24,477 nucleotides of DNA from JAMOBE01 sp039908285 (GTDB lineage: Bacteria > Pseudomonadota > Alphaproteobacteria > Rhodospirillales > Rhodospirillaceae), in the NCBI GenBank assembly GCA_039908285.1, contig JAMOBE010000054.1, forward strand, positions 1-24,477, written 5' to 3'. Every line of letters begins with the position of its first letter. Position 1 is the stretch's first letter. Position numbers and translations under genes: made by a program. The notes beneath the pieces were generated by a model. That model did no database searches, was not told the DNA's origin, and saw only the letters and a list, made by a program, of their open reading frames with translations. This document shows, piece after piece, positions 8,351-15,723 of the stretch.

Positions 8351-8545
8351 ACGGTTTCCAGAAAATCCGCGGATTTTCTGGAAACCGAGCCCGCATCATG
8401 TCGAAGACATGCCTTCGGCATGATGCGGGCCGGCGCCCTTGCGCCGAGAGCCAAGGCCGGAGGCCGCGTCACGTCGAAGACGTGCCTTTGGCACGAAGCG
8501 ATTGAGCGCGGGTTTCCGGAAAGTCCGGAGACTTTCCGGAAACCG
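8351..8545. repeat. Nested-palindrome intergenic repeat
   Basis: Five or more stem-forming blocks lie head to tail: a perfect 36-bp palindrome (8352-8387, starting CGGTTTCCAGAAAATCCG), GCCCGCATCATG paired with its complement (8389-8400 with 8419-8430), CGGCGC-CCTT-GCGCCG (8431-8446), the overlapping stems CACGTC-GAA-GACGTG and CGTGCC-TTT-GGCACG (near 8470-8495), and a 15-bp stem with CGGA loop (8511-8544). The ends ACGGTTTCC and GGAAACCGT are also inverted. It encodes nothing, lies between two transcription units, and looks like a REP-like mosaic element. Confidence 0.8.
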
Positions 8546-8602
8546 TATAAGCTCCCGTGAAAAAACGCGGGACCTTTTCGCTGCATGGACTATAGTGGCG
8601 GC

Positions 8603-8699
8603 GGGAGGCTGGCGACGGACGGAACCCTCGCCAACCCGGTCAGGTCCGGAAGGAAGCAGCCGTAACGAGTTCAGATTCGGGTCGCCCGCCAGTCTCCCA
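8603..8699 (+). ncRNA. ffs: Signal recognition particle 4.5S RNA
   Basis: A small bacterial-type SRP RNA of about 97 nt, partner of Ffh in cotranslational membrane targeting. The universally conserved apical motif AGGTCCGGAAGGAAGCAGCC is present at 8642-8661. The terminal helix pairs GGGAGGCTGGCG (8603-8614) with CGCCAGTCTCCC (8687-8698), the second arm containing one GU wobble. A TATAGT box at 8591-8596 stands about six bases before the inferred 5' end, a good -10 element. No clear -35 was seen. The gene lies just upstream of dnaX, a frequent arrangement in alphaproteobacteria. The exact ends are inferred from the helix. Confidence 0.95.
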
Positions 8700-8727
8700 C
8701 CCCCGACAGTCCGCAGCCGCCCGCCCC

Positions 8728-10563
8728 ATGAGCGACAGCCAGAGCATCGACAGCGCCGACCAGAGCATGGAAAGCGTCAGCCAGGGCGTTCAGTACCGCG
8801 TGCTGGCCCGCAAGTACCGGCCCAGGGTCTTCGCCGAGCTGGTGGGCCAGGAGGTGCTGGTCCGCACCCTGACCAACGCCATCCACTCCCAGCGGCTGGC
8901 GCAGGCCTATGTGCTGACCGGCGTGCGCGGGGTGGGCAAGACCTCCACCGCCCGCATCATCGCCCGCGCCCTCAACTGCATCGGTCCGGACGGGAGCGGC
9001 GGCCCGACCGTAGACCCCTGCGGCGTCTGCGAGCACTGTCGCGCCATCGCCGAGGATCGCCACGTCGACGTGCTGGAGATGGACGCCGCGAGTCGCACCG
9101 GAGTCGGCGACATCCGCGAACTGATCGAGGGCGTGCGCTATCGCCCGACGTCGGCGCGCTACAAGATCTATATCATCGACGAAGTGCACATGCTGTCGGT
9201 CCAGGCGTTCAACGCCCTGCTGAAGACGCTGGAGGAGCCGCCGGCGCATGTGAAGTTCATCTTCGCCACCACCGAGATCCGCAAGGTCCCCATCACCGTC
9301 CTGTCGCGCTGTCAGCGGTTCGACCTGCGGCGGGTGGACATGGACACCCTGGCCGGTCACTTCGCCGCCATCGCCGGGAAGGAGGGCGCCCGCGTCGACG
9401 AGGACGCGCTGCGCCTGATCGCCCGCGCCGCCGATGGTTCGGTGCGTGACGGGCTGTCGCTGCTGGACCAGGCCATCGCCCACGCCGATCCCGGGGGGGT
9501 GGTGTCCGCCGTCCGGGTGCGGGAGATGCTGGGGCTTGCCGACCGGACCCAGGTGTTCGACCTGTTCGACTCGACGATGCGGGGTGACATCCGGGACGCC
9601 CTCGACCGTCTGCGGGTCCAGTACGAGGCGGGGGCCGATCCCGTCGCGGTGGTGCAGGACCTGCTGGAGCTGACCCACTGGCTGACCCGGCTGAAGATCG
9701 TCCCCGAGGCGGCGGAGGACCCCACCGTGCCCCAGGCCGAGCGGGTGCGCGGCCTGGACATGGCCGGGCGTCTGTCGATGGTGGTGCTGACCCGGACGTG
9801 GCAGATGCTGCTGAAGGCGCTGGGTGAGGTGCGCACGGCGCCGTCGCCGCTGCAGGCGGCGGAGATGGCGCTGGTGCGACTCGCCTATGCCGCCGACCTG
9901 CCGTCGCCGGCCGAGGCCATCGAGTCCCTGCGGTCCGCTCCGGGACCCTCCTCGCCGTCTCCCCCCTCCGGGCCGTCGGCGACTCCGCCGGGGGGCGGGG
10001 GGCCAGGTCCCCAGGCGGGGGCCCGGGTCCTCCCTGCCGCCGTCGGCTCCGGCCCGCAGGCGTCGCTGGCCCAGCCGGACACCATCGGCGAGGTCGTACC
10101 AAATCCGCGCAGCTTCGAGGAACTGGTGGCCCTGTTCGGCAGTCGCCGGGAGCTTCGGCTGTCGTGGAGCTTGACCAACGAGGCGCACCTGGTGCACTTC
10201 GAGCCCGGGCGGCTGGAGTTTCGTCCCGGCCCTGGCGCGGCGCGGGACCTGGCCAACCAGGTGTCGCGCCTGCTCGGCGAATGGACCGGACGGCGCTGGA
10301 TCGTCAGCATCTCCAATGCCCCGGGCGAGCCCACCCTGGCCGAGCGGCGCCAGGCGTCGGCGGCGCGGCGGCGGGACGACGTGGCGGCTCACCCGCTGGT
10401 GCGGGCGGTGCTGGCGGCCTTTCCGGGGGCCGTCGTCGGCGACGTCCGCGACATCGAGCTTGAGCCGGAACGGGACCCGGGGGCGCGGGGGCCGGACGAC
10501 CTGGAGTCCGGTGACTTTCCACCGGGTGACCTTGAAGCCATCAGTGATGAGGACGACTCATGA
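8728..10563 (+). CDS. dnaX: DNA polymerase III subunit gamma/tau
   Basis: A 611-aa clamp-loader ATPase that assembles the replicative polymerase and loads the beta clamp. YRVLARKYRPRVFAELVGQE opens the AAA+ domain. Walker A is GVRGVGKTS (65-73), the zinc-binding cysteines are Cys84, Cys98, Cys101 and Cys104, and the DEVH box is at 151-154. The sensor-1/SRC region is FATTEIRKVPITVLSRCQRFDLRR. A proline/glycine-rich linker (about 405-450) separates the ATPase and collar from a C-terminal tau-like domain. No good Shine-Dalgarno precedes the first ATG, and the ATG 13 codons on is an alternative start. The stop overlaps the ybaB start by four bases (ATGA), so the two are translationally coupled. 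Confidence 0.97.
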   Translation: MSDSQSIDSADQSMESVSQGVQYRVLARKYRPRVFAELVGQEVLVRTLTNAIHSQRLAQAYVLTGVRGVGKTSTARIIARALNCIGPDGSGGPTVDPCGVCEHCRAIAEDRHVDVLEMDAASRTGVGDIRELIEGVRYRPTSARYKIYIIDEVHMLSVQAFNALLKTLEEPPAHVKFIFATTEIRKVPITVLSRCQRFDLRRVDMDTLAGHFAAIAGKEGARVDEDALRLIARAADGSVRDGLSLLDQAIAHADPGGVVSAVRVREMLGLADRTQVFDLFDSTMRGDIRDALDRLRVQYEAGADPVAVVQDLLELTHWLTRLKIVPEAAEDPTVPQAERVRGLDMAGRLSMVVLTRTWQMLLKALGEVRTAPSPLQAAEMALVRLAYAADLPSPAEAIESLRSAPGPSSPSPPSGPSATPPGGGGPGPQAGARVLPAAVGSGPQASLAQPDTIGEVVPNPRSFEELVALFGSRRELRLSWSLTNEAHLVHFEPGRLEFRPGPGAARDLANQVSRLLGEWTGRRWIVSISNAPGEPTLAERRQASAARRRDDVAAHPLVRAVLAAFPGAVVGDVRDIELEPERDPGARGPDDLESGDFPPGDLEAISDEDDS

Positions 10564-10883
10564 AGAACCTTGGCCAGATGATGAAGCAGGCCCAGCAGAT
10601 GCAGGCCAAGATGACCGAGATGCAGGAGCGGCTGGGCCAGATGGAGGTCACGGGCAGTTCCGGCGGCGGCTTGGTCACCATGACCGTGAACGGCAAGGGG
10701 GAGATGCGCAAGGTGGCCATCGACCGCTCGCTGATGGACCCGGCCGAGGTGGAGGTGCTGGAGGACCTGATCGTCGCCGCCTTCGCCGACGCCCGCGGCA
10801 AGGTGGATGCGCACATGCAGGAGGAAATGGGCAAGCTCACCGGTGGCCTCAACCTGCCCCCGGGCTTCAAGCTGCCGTTCTGA
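10560..10883 (+). CDS. YbaB/EbfC family nucleoid-associated protein
   Basis: A 107-aa DNA-binding protein of the YbaB/EbfC family (MKNLGQMMKQAQQMQAKMTEMQERL start, GGLVTMTVNGKGEMRKVAID core, GGLNLPPGFKLPF end). It forms dimers shaped like tweezers, and the gene travels with dnaX and recR in most bacteria. It starts within the dnaX stop codon with a GAGG box inside dnaX. The 184-bp inverted-repeat element begins right after its stop codon. Confidence 0.95.
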   Translation: MKNLGQMMKQAQQMQAKMTEMQERLGQMEVTGSSGGGLVTMTVNGKGEMRKVAIDRSLMDPAEVEVLEDLIVAAFADARGKVDAHMQEEMGKLTGGLNLPPGFKLPF

Positions 10884-11067
10884 GAGGCTGAAAATGCTTT
10901 GGAACCTCGACCATCAAAAGCCCTCTCCCCCCTCTTCCGGGGGGAGAGGGTTGGGTGAGGGGGGAGAGAGGCCCCAAGGACCTTGCCGGTTGCCCCACCC
11001 CCTCACCCCGGCCCTCTCCCCCTCGAGGGGGAGAGGGAGTCCTGGTTCCGAACGCTTTTTCAGACTC
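10884..11067. repeat. 184-bp inverted-repeat element between ybaB and recR
   Basis: The outer arms GAGGCTGAAAATGCTTTGG.. (10884-10906) and ..CGAACGCTTTTTCAGACTC (11044-11067) are imperfect reverse complements. The interior repeats CCCTCTCCCC/GGGGAGAGGG twice and TGGGTGAGGGG/CCCCTCACCCC once, a pattern found in intergenic repeats of many proteobacteria. It begins directly after the ybaB stop and ends six bases before the recR ATG, so it fills the whole gap inside what is normally a tight operon. Confidence 0.82.
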
Positions 11068-11073
11068 TGAGCG

Positions 11074-11667
11074 ATGATCGGGCCGGAGATCGAGCGTCTG
11101 ATCCAGGCCCTGGCGCGGTTGCCCGGACTCGGGCCGCGGTCGGCGCGGCGGGCGGCCCTCAGCCTGATTCGCCGCCCTGCCGTCCTGCTCGACCCCCTGG
11201 CGGCGGCCCTGGCCGAGGTGGCGGCGACGGTGCGTCCCTGCCCGACGTGTGGCAATCTGGACACGCGCGTGCCCTGCTCGGTCTGTGCCGACTCGGCCCG
11301 CGATCCCTCGCTGCTGTGCGTGGTGCAGGACGTGGCCGATCTGTGGGCGCTGGAGCGGGCCGGCTCGTTTCGCGGTCGCTATCATGTGCTGGGGGGCCTG
11401 CTGTCGGCCCTGGACGGAGTCGGGCCTGAGGAACTGCGCATCGACGACCTGGTGGGGCGGGCCTCCGCTCCGGGGGTGAGCGAGGTGATTCTGGCCCTGG
11501 CGGCCACGGTGGAGGGGCAGACCACGGCCCATTACCTGGCGGAGCGACTCGCGGGAAGCGGGGTGACCGTGTCGGGACTGGCCCATGGGGTGCCGGTGGG
11601 GGGGGAACTGGATTACCTGGATGAGGGGACGATTTCGGCGGCGCTGCGGGCGCGGCGGCCGTTGTAA
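11074..11667 (+). CDS. recR: Recombination mediator protein RecR
   Basis: A 197-aa protein that with RecO/RecF loads RecA on SSB-coated gaps. The N-terminal helix-hairpin-helix is LIQALARLPGLGPRSARRAAL. The C4 zinc finger uses Cys56, Cys59, Cys68 and Cys71 (CPTCGN...CSVCAD). A Toprim domain follows (LCVVQDVADLWALERAGSFRGRYHVLGG), and the Walker-B-like C-terminal segment is VSGLAHGVPVGGELDYLDEGT. All are in the usual order and length. The ATG has only a weak GAG upstream, and the repeat element ends six bases before it, so its translation signals may have been altered by that insertion. Confidence 0.96.
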   Translation: MIGPEIERLIQALARLPGLGPRSARRAALSLIRRPAVLLDPLAAALAEVAATVRPCPTCGNLDTRVPCSVCADSARDPSLLCVVQDVADLWALERAGSFRGRYHVLGGLLSALDGVGPEELRIDDLVGRASAPGVSEVILALAATVEGQTTAHYLAERLAGSGVTVSGLAHGVPVGGELDYLDEGTISAALRARRPL

Positions 11668-11700
11668 GTGGTTGACGATCAAAGTAAATAAGATAAAGGA

Positions 11701-11722
11701 CGAGGGGCCGAGAGGCCCCTCG
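11701..11722 (+). terminator. Hairpin after recR
   Basis: CGAGGGGCC-GAGA-GGCCCCTCG is a perfect 9-bp stem with a four-base loop, 33 bases after the recR stop. No T-run follows directly because it runs into the next repeat hairpins, so termination is likely but not certain. Confidence 0.6.
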
Positions 11723-11812
11723 TGCTCCCCATTACTTATTATTCTGAAAAAAACGGGGAGCACGAGGGCCTGTCATGCCGCAGGCATGCATTCGCATGAC
11801 CGGCCCTCGTTC
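11721..11812. repeat. Intergenic double-hairpin repeat, copy A
   Basis: The first stem pairs CGTGCTCCCC (11721-11730) with GGGGAGCACG (11755-11764) around an AT-rich loop with an A7 run. The second pairs CGAGGGCC..GTCATGC (11763-11778) with GCATGAC.GGCCCTCG (11794-11809), with one mismatch, and is followed by a T-rich tail. The same architecture and much of the sequence recur at 24151-24212 after dsrP. Confidence 0.75.
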
Positions 11813-11867
11813 TTAATCTTACTTGTTTGCTTGCTACTTTCAATAATTCATGTTCCATACTTTACCA

Positions 11868-12101
11868 TCACAGATCCTTCATCGCCTCCCTCGCCTTCCC
11901 CGCCCAGTCAAGCAACTCCCTGGCAAAGTGCTCCGCCGTATCCACGTCAAGATCAAGCATTGTGAATCGGCTTTTCTCACGAATAGTCACCCGAATGAAC
12001 TTCAGGCCGCTGTCGAAGTCCACCGCTTTGAGCGTGATCTCCTTGCCCCATGGACAGACGAACTTGTCGATCTCCGTGACCGTTTCCTGATTGTCGGACA
12101 T
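11868..12101 (-). CDS. Small conserved hypothetical protein (possibly DUF6967-type)
   Basis: A 77-aa acidic cytosolic protein without signal peptide or membrane segment. The core WGKEITLKAVDFDSGLKFIR followed by VTIREKSRFTMLDLDVDTAEHFARELLDWA suggests a small beta-sheet with a C-terminal helix. It resembles a small family I associate from memory with alphaproteobacteria (DUF6967), but I cannot confirm this. The ATG has a strong AGAGAGG box. It begins nine bases after the stop of the MT-A70 methyltransferase, so the two probably share a transcript. The function is unknown. Confidence 0.72.
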   Translation of the reverse strand: MSDNQETVTEIDKFVCPWGKEITLKAVDFDSGLKFIRVTIREKSRFTMLDLDVDTAEHFARELLDWAGKAREAMKDL

Positions 12102-12110
12102 GGCACCTCT

Positions 12111-12713
12111 CTATATTGCGACTTGAGCCGGATCGGGCGCCTGGTCTCCCCACTGCACCCAGCCGGGCCTCGGGTGGCGGGCGAAGAGTTCCAGCCACGG
12201 ACCAGGGCTGCACGACTCGATGATATCGTAAAGTTCGTCAGGCTTGCGGCTGTGCTCCCGCTTCCGCGTGGCGAACAGGTTCGGCTGGGTCCGCCCGGGC
12301 GCCAGCGTCCGGATGCCGGTTCCCCGCGTGCCGAACAGCACCAGTTCCGTCACGTTGCGGAAGTAGAAACCTACCCCGCGCCGGTCCGGACCGCCATCCC
12401 CGCGTATCTTGTACCACACCAGATTGGTCTTGTAGGTGAAGCCCCACCGGCTCATCACCTCGAGTCCCTCGGCGAGGAGCGCATTCGGCACCCAGAGATA
12501 GAGATGCGCCGCGGTCCGAGCTACCCGGCCAACCGGCAGGGCCAGGATATCGTCGATGGTCATCGTCCCATAGCGTGACAGACGGCGGTGCTCGGGCGCC
12601 ATCTTGCCGGTGCGATTCTGAAACTGCCACGGAGGATCGGCGAGAATGGTCGTAAACGCCCGTTCCCCGGCGACCGCCAGCAGATCCTCCCCTGGATCGT
12701 CCCCCAAGCCCAC
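12111..12713 (-). CDS. MT-A70 family adenine-N6 methyltransferase
   Basis: A 200-aa predicted SAM-dependent N6-adenine methyltransferase. The catalytic DPPW motif is at about residues 26-29 (TTILADPPWQF), followed by the family pattern YGTMTIDDILALPV, HLYLWVPNALLAEGLEVMSRWGF, NLVWYKI and SRKPDELYDIIE. The start is a GTG with GAGGGGAG five bases upstream. No ATG is available before DPPW. The length is typical of compact phage or chromosomal MT-A70 enzymes. No restriction endonuclease is adjacent, so it is an orphan methyltransferase, whether acting on DNA or RNA. It is cotranscribed with the small protein downstream and divergent from the dsr operon. Confidence 0.88.
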   Translation of the reverse strand: MGLGDDPGEDLLAVAGERAFTTILADPPWQFQNRTGKMAPEHRRLSRYGTMTIDDILALPVGRVARTAAHLYLWVPNALLAEGLEVMSRWGFTYKTNLVWYKIRGDGGPDRRGVGFYFRNVTELVLFGTRGTGIRTLAPGRTQPNLFATRKREHSRKPDELYDIIESCSPGPWLELFARHPRPGWVQWGDQAPDPAQVAI

Positions 12714-13003
12714 TGGTTCTCCCCTCTTTTCGGGGGGGGACCGGATCCCCCTCTCCCTCCCCCTCTTCCTACCACATCCGGCGTCGCGCCGTGCTCTGCC
12801 TTTCCGGGGGGGCAGAATCTGAGTTCAAGACTTATTTGCATTATCGAGCGGCGGCAAAAGCGCCGTGGGCTGAAAAAAGCGCTGGATTCTTTCGATGACT
12901 ATATTATTCTCCGGTAATGTAACAAGCCGCGAGGGCCGGGGGGTCGCGCAGATCACTCCGTCCATCAAGACAAGCGGCAGCGAAATGGTGGAGGATCCGT
13001 CAA

Positions 13004-13034
13004 GGGTGGGTCACCGACCCGTCCGGGTGGGTCA
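13004..13034. promoter_or_regulatory. Candidate activator site: GGGTGGGTCA direct repeats
   Basis: GGGTGGGTCA occurs at 13004-13013 and again at 13025-13034, 21 bp apart, which is two helical turns. The first copy is followed by CCGACCC, which can also pair with it. The position, about 240-270 bp before the dsrA start, suits a regulator binding site. Function is inference. Confidence 0.4.
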
Positions 13035-13198
13035 GCCGAAGTTTGTGAGAGTCGGACTGGGCGGGGTGAATGCATCCCGTGTCCGGTGGGGACGTTGACC
13101 TCCGTTGTCGGTGGTCAGCGGCGAAGGGGTTCAATGCGCGCATCGGAGCGCGGCGTGCGGCGTCGTCGGTGGGTCGGTCCCGGCGAGTCCGTGATTGA

Positions 13199-13239
13199 CC
13201 CGCCATGGCGGGAGTTAGTGCGGCCGACGACTGTCGTCG
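13199..13239. promoter_or_regulatory. Two palindromes just upstream of dsrA
   Basis: CCCGCCATGGCGGG (13199-13212) is a perfect 14-bp palindrome, and CGACGAC-T-GTCGTCG (13225-13239) is a perfect 7-1-7 palindrome. They end 63 and 36 bp before the dsrA ATG. They may be operators or 5' UTR hairpins. Confidence 0.45.
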
Positions 13240-13275
13240 TGGATAGCGGTGCGTCAACCACAGGGAGATTCGATT

Positions 13276-14532
13276 ATGGCAAAGGCTATGCCCAGCACTC
13301 CTAATCTCGATCAGCTCGAAAGCGGGCCATGGCCTAGCTTCGTCACTGGACTGAAGCGACTCGCGAAGTCCGAGGACAAGCACTATGCGGACATGATGAA
13401 GGACCTCCTTGGGCAGCTCGAGCTGTCCTACCAGACCCGCAAGGGCTACTGGAAAGGCGGCATGGTCGGCGTGTTCGGCTATGGCGGCGGTGTCATCCCG
13501 CGCTTTTCCGAGGTGGCGGAGAGGTTCCCCGCCGCCGCCGAGTTCCATACCCTGCGCATCATGCCGCCTCCCGGCATGCACTACGACACCAAGATTCTGC
13601 GCAAGCTGTGCGACGTGTGGGAGAAGCACGGGGCCGGCCTGATCGCCCTCCACGGCCAGTCGGGCGACATCATGTTCCAGGGCGCCAACACCGCCCAGGT
13701 GCAGGCCGCCTTCGACGAGTTCAACGAAATGGGCTTCGATCTGGGTGGCGCCGGCGCCGCCATTCGGACCTCGATGTCGTGCGTGGGCTCCGCCCGCTGC
13801 GAGAACTCGTGCTACGACGAGGGTCGGGCCATGCGCACCATGGTCAATGCGGTGCTCGACGACATGCACCGCCCGTCGCTGCCCTACAAGTTCAAGTTCA
13901 AGTTCTCGGGCTGCGCCAACGACTGCGTCAACGCCACCCACCGGTCGGATATGGCGGTGCTGGGCACCTGGCACGACGACATGCAGGTCAACCAGGCCGA
14001 GGTGAAGAACTACGTCACCAAGAATGGCCGCAAGTGGATCATCGACCAGGTCATCAACCTGTGCCCGACCAAGGCCCTGTCGCTCAATGACGACGACACC
14101 CTGGCCGTGGACAACAGGAGCTGCGTGCGGTGCATGCACTGCATCAACGTCATGACCAAGGCGCTGAACCCCGGCAACGAGCGCGGCGTCACCATCCTGT
14201 GCGGTGGCAAGCGGACCCTGAAGGTCGGCGACCTGATGGGCACCGTGATCGTTCCCTTCCTGCGGTTGAAGGATGACGCGGATTTCGAGAAGCTGGTCGA
14301 CCTCGGCCGGCGCATCATCGACTTCTTCGCCGAAAACGCCCTCGAGCACGAGCGCACCGGCGAGATGATCGAGCGCATCGGCCTGGTGAACTTCCTCGAA
14401 GGTGTTGGGCTCGACCTCGATCCCAACATGGTCAGTCATCCGCGCACGTGCTCCTATGTGCGTCTGGATGGTTGGGATGCCGAAGTGGCCAAGTGGAACG
14501 AGCGCAAGAGCGCCCGTCAGGCTGCCGAGTAA
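13276..14532 (+). CDS. dsrA: Reverse-type dissimilatory sulfite reductase, alpha subunit
   Basis: A 418-aa cytoplasmic subunit of the sirohaem [4Fe-4S] sulfite reductase. In sulfur oxidisers this enzyme runs in reverse and oxidises DsrC-bound sulfur to sulfite. The catalytic cluster cysteines are Cys169 and Cys175 (CVGSARC) and Cys213 and Cys217 (CANDC). An inserted ferredoxin domain supplies Cys263 (NLCPT) and Cys283, Cys286 and Cys289 (CVRCMHC). The start MAKAMPSTPNLDQL has AGGGAGA seven bases upstream. An in-frame GTG at 13249 lacks support. It is the first gene of a twelve-gene operon. Companion dsrEFH and dsrL genes and the absence of dsrD between dsrB and the next gene argue for the oxidative direction. 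Confidence 0.97.
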   Translation: MAKAMPSTPNLDQLESGPWPSFVTGLKRLAKSEDKHYADMMKDLLGQLELSYQTRKGYWKGGMVGVFGYGGGVIPRFSEVAERFPAAAEFHTLRIMPPPGMHYDTKILRKLCDVWEKHGAGLIALHGQSGDIMFQGANTAQVQAAFDEFNEMGFDLGGAGAAIRTSMSCVGSARCENSCYDEGRAMRTMVNAVLDDMHRPSLPYKFKFKFSGCANDCVNATHRSDMAVLGTWHDDMQVNQAEVKNYVTKNGRKWIIDQVINLCPTKALSLNDDDTLAVDNRSCVRCMHCINVMTKALNPGNERGVTILCGGKRTLKVGDLMGTVIVPFLRLKDDADFEKLVDLGRRIIDFFAENALEHERTGEMIERIGLVNFLEGVGLDLDPNMVSHPRTCSYVRLDGWDAEVAKWNERKSARQAAE

Positions 14533-14567
14533 GATCGTCAACCGAGTGAACATGCCCAGCGGGTGGG

Positions 14568-14586
14568 GCGCCTCCATGGGAGGCGC
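14568..14586 (+). promoter_or_regulatory. Intercistronic hairpin dsrA/dsrB
   Basis: GCGCCTCC (14568-14575) pairs with GGAGGCGC (14579-14586) around a three-base loop. It lies in the 96-bp gap between dsrA and dsrB, with no T-run after it, so it is more likely an mRNA-stabilising or processing hairpin than a terminator. Confidence 0.6.
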
Positions 14587-14628
14587 ATCCATCGCGGGAG
14601 CAACTGTTACTGATTCTGGGAGGCCATG

Positions 14629-15699
14629 ATGGCGGAGTTGCGTCGTCCAACGGAAAGCGGTGTGCCGGATGCGTTCCAGTACATGCACCCGACCTTGAAG
14701 AAGAATTACGGCCAGTGGTCCTGGCATGACCGTCCGCGGGTGGGCGTGCTGCACCACGTGGCGAAGAGTGGTGACGAGGTGTGGACGGTGAAGGCCGGCA
14801 CGCAGCGTCAGATGGACGTCTATTCGGTCCGTACCCTGTGCGACATCGCCGATCAGTTCGCCGATGGCCATGTCCGGTTCACCACCCGCTCCAACATCGA
14901 GTTCATGGTCGCCGACCAGAAGAAGGTCGAGCCCCTGATCGCCAAGCTGGAGGCCGCCGGCTTTCCGGTGGGTGGCACCGGCAACTCGGTGTCGATGGTC
15001 TCCCACACCCAGGGCTGGCTGCACTGCGACATCCCCGGCACCGACGCCTCGGGCGTGGTGAAGGCGCTGATGGACGTGCTGTACCACGAGTTCAAGCACG
15101 AAGAGATGCCGAACCGGGTGAAGATCACCACCTCGTGCTGCCAGATCAACTGCGGCGGCCAGGGCGACATCGCCATCAACGTCCAGCACACCAAGCCGCC
15201 GAAGATCAACCACGACCTGGTGGCCAACATCTGCGAGCGGCCGGTGGTCGTGGCCCGCTGCCCGGTGGCGGCGATCCGGCCGGCGCTGGTCAACGGCAAG
15301 CCGACCCTCGAGGTCGACGAGAAGAAGTGCGTGTGCTGCGGCGCCTGCTACCCGCCGTGCCCGCCGATGCAGATCAACGACCCGATCCACAGCAACCTGG
15401 CCATCTGGGTCGGCGGCAAGCACAGCTCGACCCGCTCCAAGCCGACGTTCCACAAGCTGGTGGCCGCCGGCATCCCGAACAACGCCCCGCGTTGGCCGGA
15501 GGTGTCCGACGTCGTCATGAAGATCCTGCGCGCCTACAAGGCCGATGGCCGTCCGTGGGAGCGCATGGGCGAGTGGATTGCTCGGATCGGCTGGTCCCGC
15601 TTCTTCGAGATGACCGGGCTGCCGTTCACCAAGTACCACGTCGAGACCTGGCGCGGAGGGCGTTCGACCCTCAATGCGTCGGCCCAGGTTCGTTTCTAG
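14629..15699 (+). CDS. dsrB: Reverse-type dissimilatory sulfite reductase, beta subunit
   Basis: A 356-aa partner of DsrA in the alpha2beta2 enzyme. The beta subunit carries the active sirohaem in the family. Cluster ligands are visible at Cys133 (WLHCDIPG) and in SCCQINCGG (Cys170, Cys171, Cys175). The ferredoxin domain has Cys211 (RCPVAAI) and the CVCCGACYPPC cluster (234-244). Trp130 sits beside Cys133, as expected for DsrB. Two ATGs are adjacent at 14626 and 14629. The second is better spaced from GGGAGG. It follows dsrA by 96 bp with a hairpin between them. Confidence 0.97.
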   Translation: MAELRRPTESGVPDAFQYMHPTLKKNYGQWSWHDRPRVGVLHHVAKSGDEVWTVKAGTQRQMDVYSVRTLCDIADQFADGHVRFTTRSNIEFMVADQKKVEPLIAKLEAAGFPVGGTGNSVSMVSHTQGWLHCDIPGTDASGVVKALMDVLYHEFKHEEMPNRVKITTSCCQINCGGQGDIAINVQHTKPPKINHDLVANICERPVVVARCPVAAIRPALVNGKPTLEVDEKKCVCCGACYPPCPPMQINDPIHSNLAIWVGGKHSSTRSKPTFHKLVAAGIPNNAPRWPEVSDVVMKILRAYKADGRPWERMGEWIARIGWSRFFEMTGLPFTKYHVETWRGGRSTLNASAQVRF

Positions 15700-15723
15700 G
15701 AACCGGTGGCGCAGGGGGAGAGC

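Larger units (their letters stand above)
12714..13275. other. Divergent intergenic region upstream of dsrA
   Basis: 562 bp without a credible gene. Next to the methyltransferase is a long polypyrimidine tract on the + strand (about 12735-12770). Around 12895-12922 is the only AT-rich patch, with TATATTATT. From 13004 to 13239 come the direct repeats and palindromes listed separately. Several TTGACC hexamers (13095-13100, 13195-13200) could be -35 boxes, but I found no well-spaced -10 partner. The region is long enough for a regulated promoter with distal activator sites. Confidence 0.5.

Noticed and set aside
9990..10002. Two G6 runs in the dnaX linker as a possible slippage site producing a shorter gamma form
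   Set aside because: No canonical A-AAA-AAG slippery site or downstream structure was identified, and I could not show that a shift leads promptly to a stop.
8671..10392. A 573-codon - strand frame opposite dnaX
   Set aside because: It overlaps dnaX and the 3' end of ffs and has no domain signal.
12714..12800. Pyrimidine-rich tract as a copy of the CCCTCTCCCC repeat family
   Set aside because: Only fragments of the motif are present and the mirrored arms that define the element at 10884-11067 are missing.
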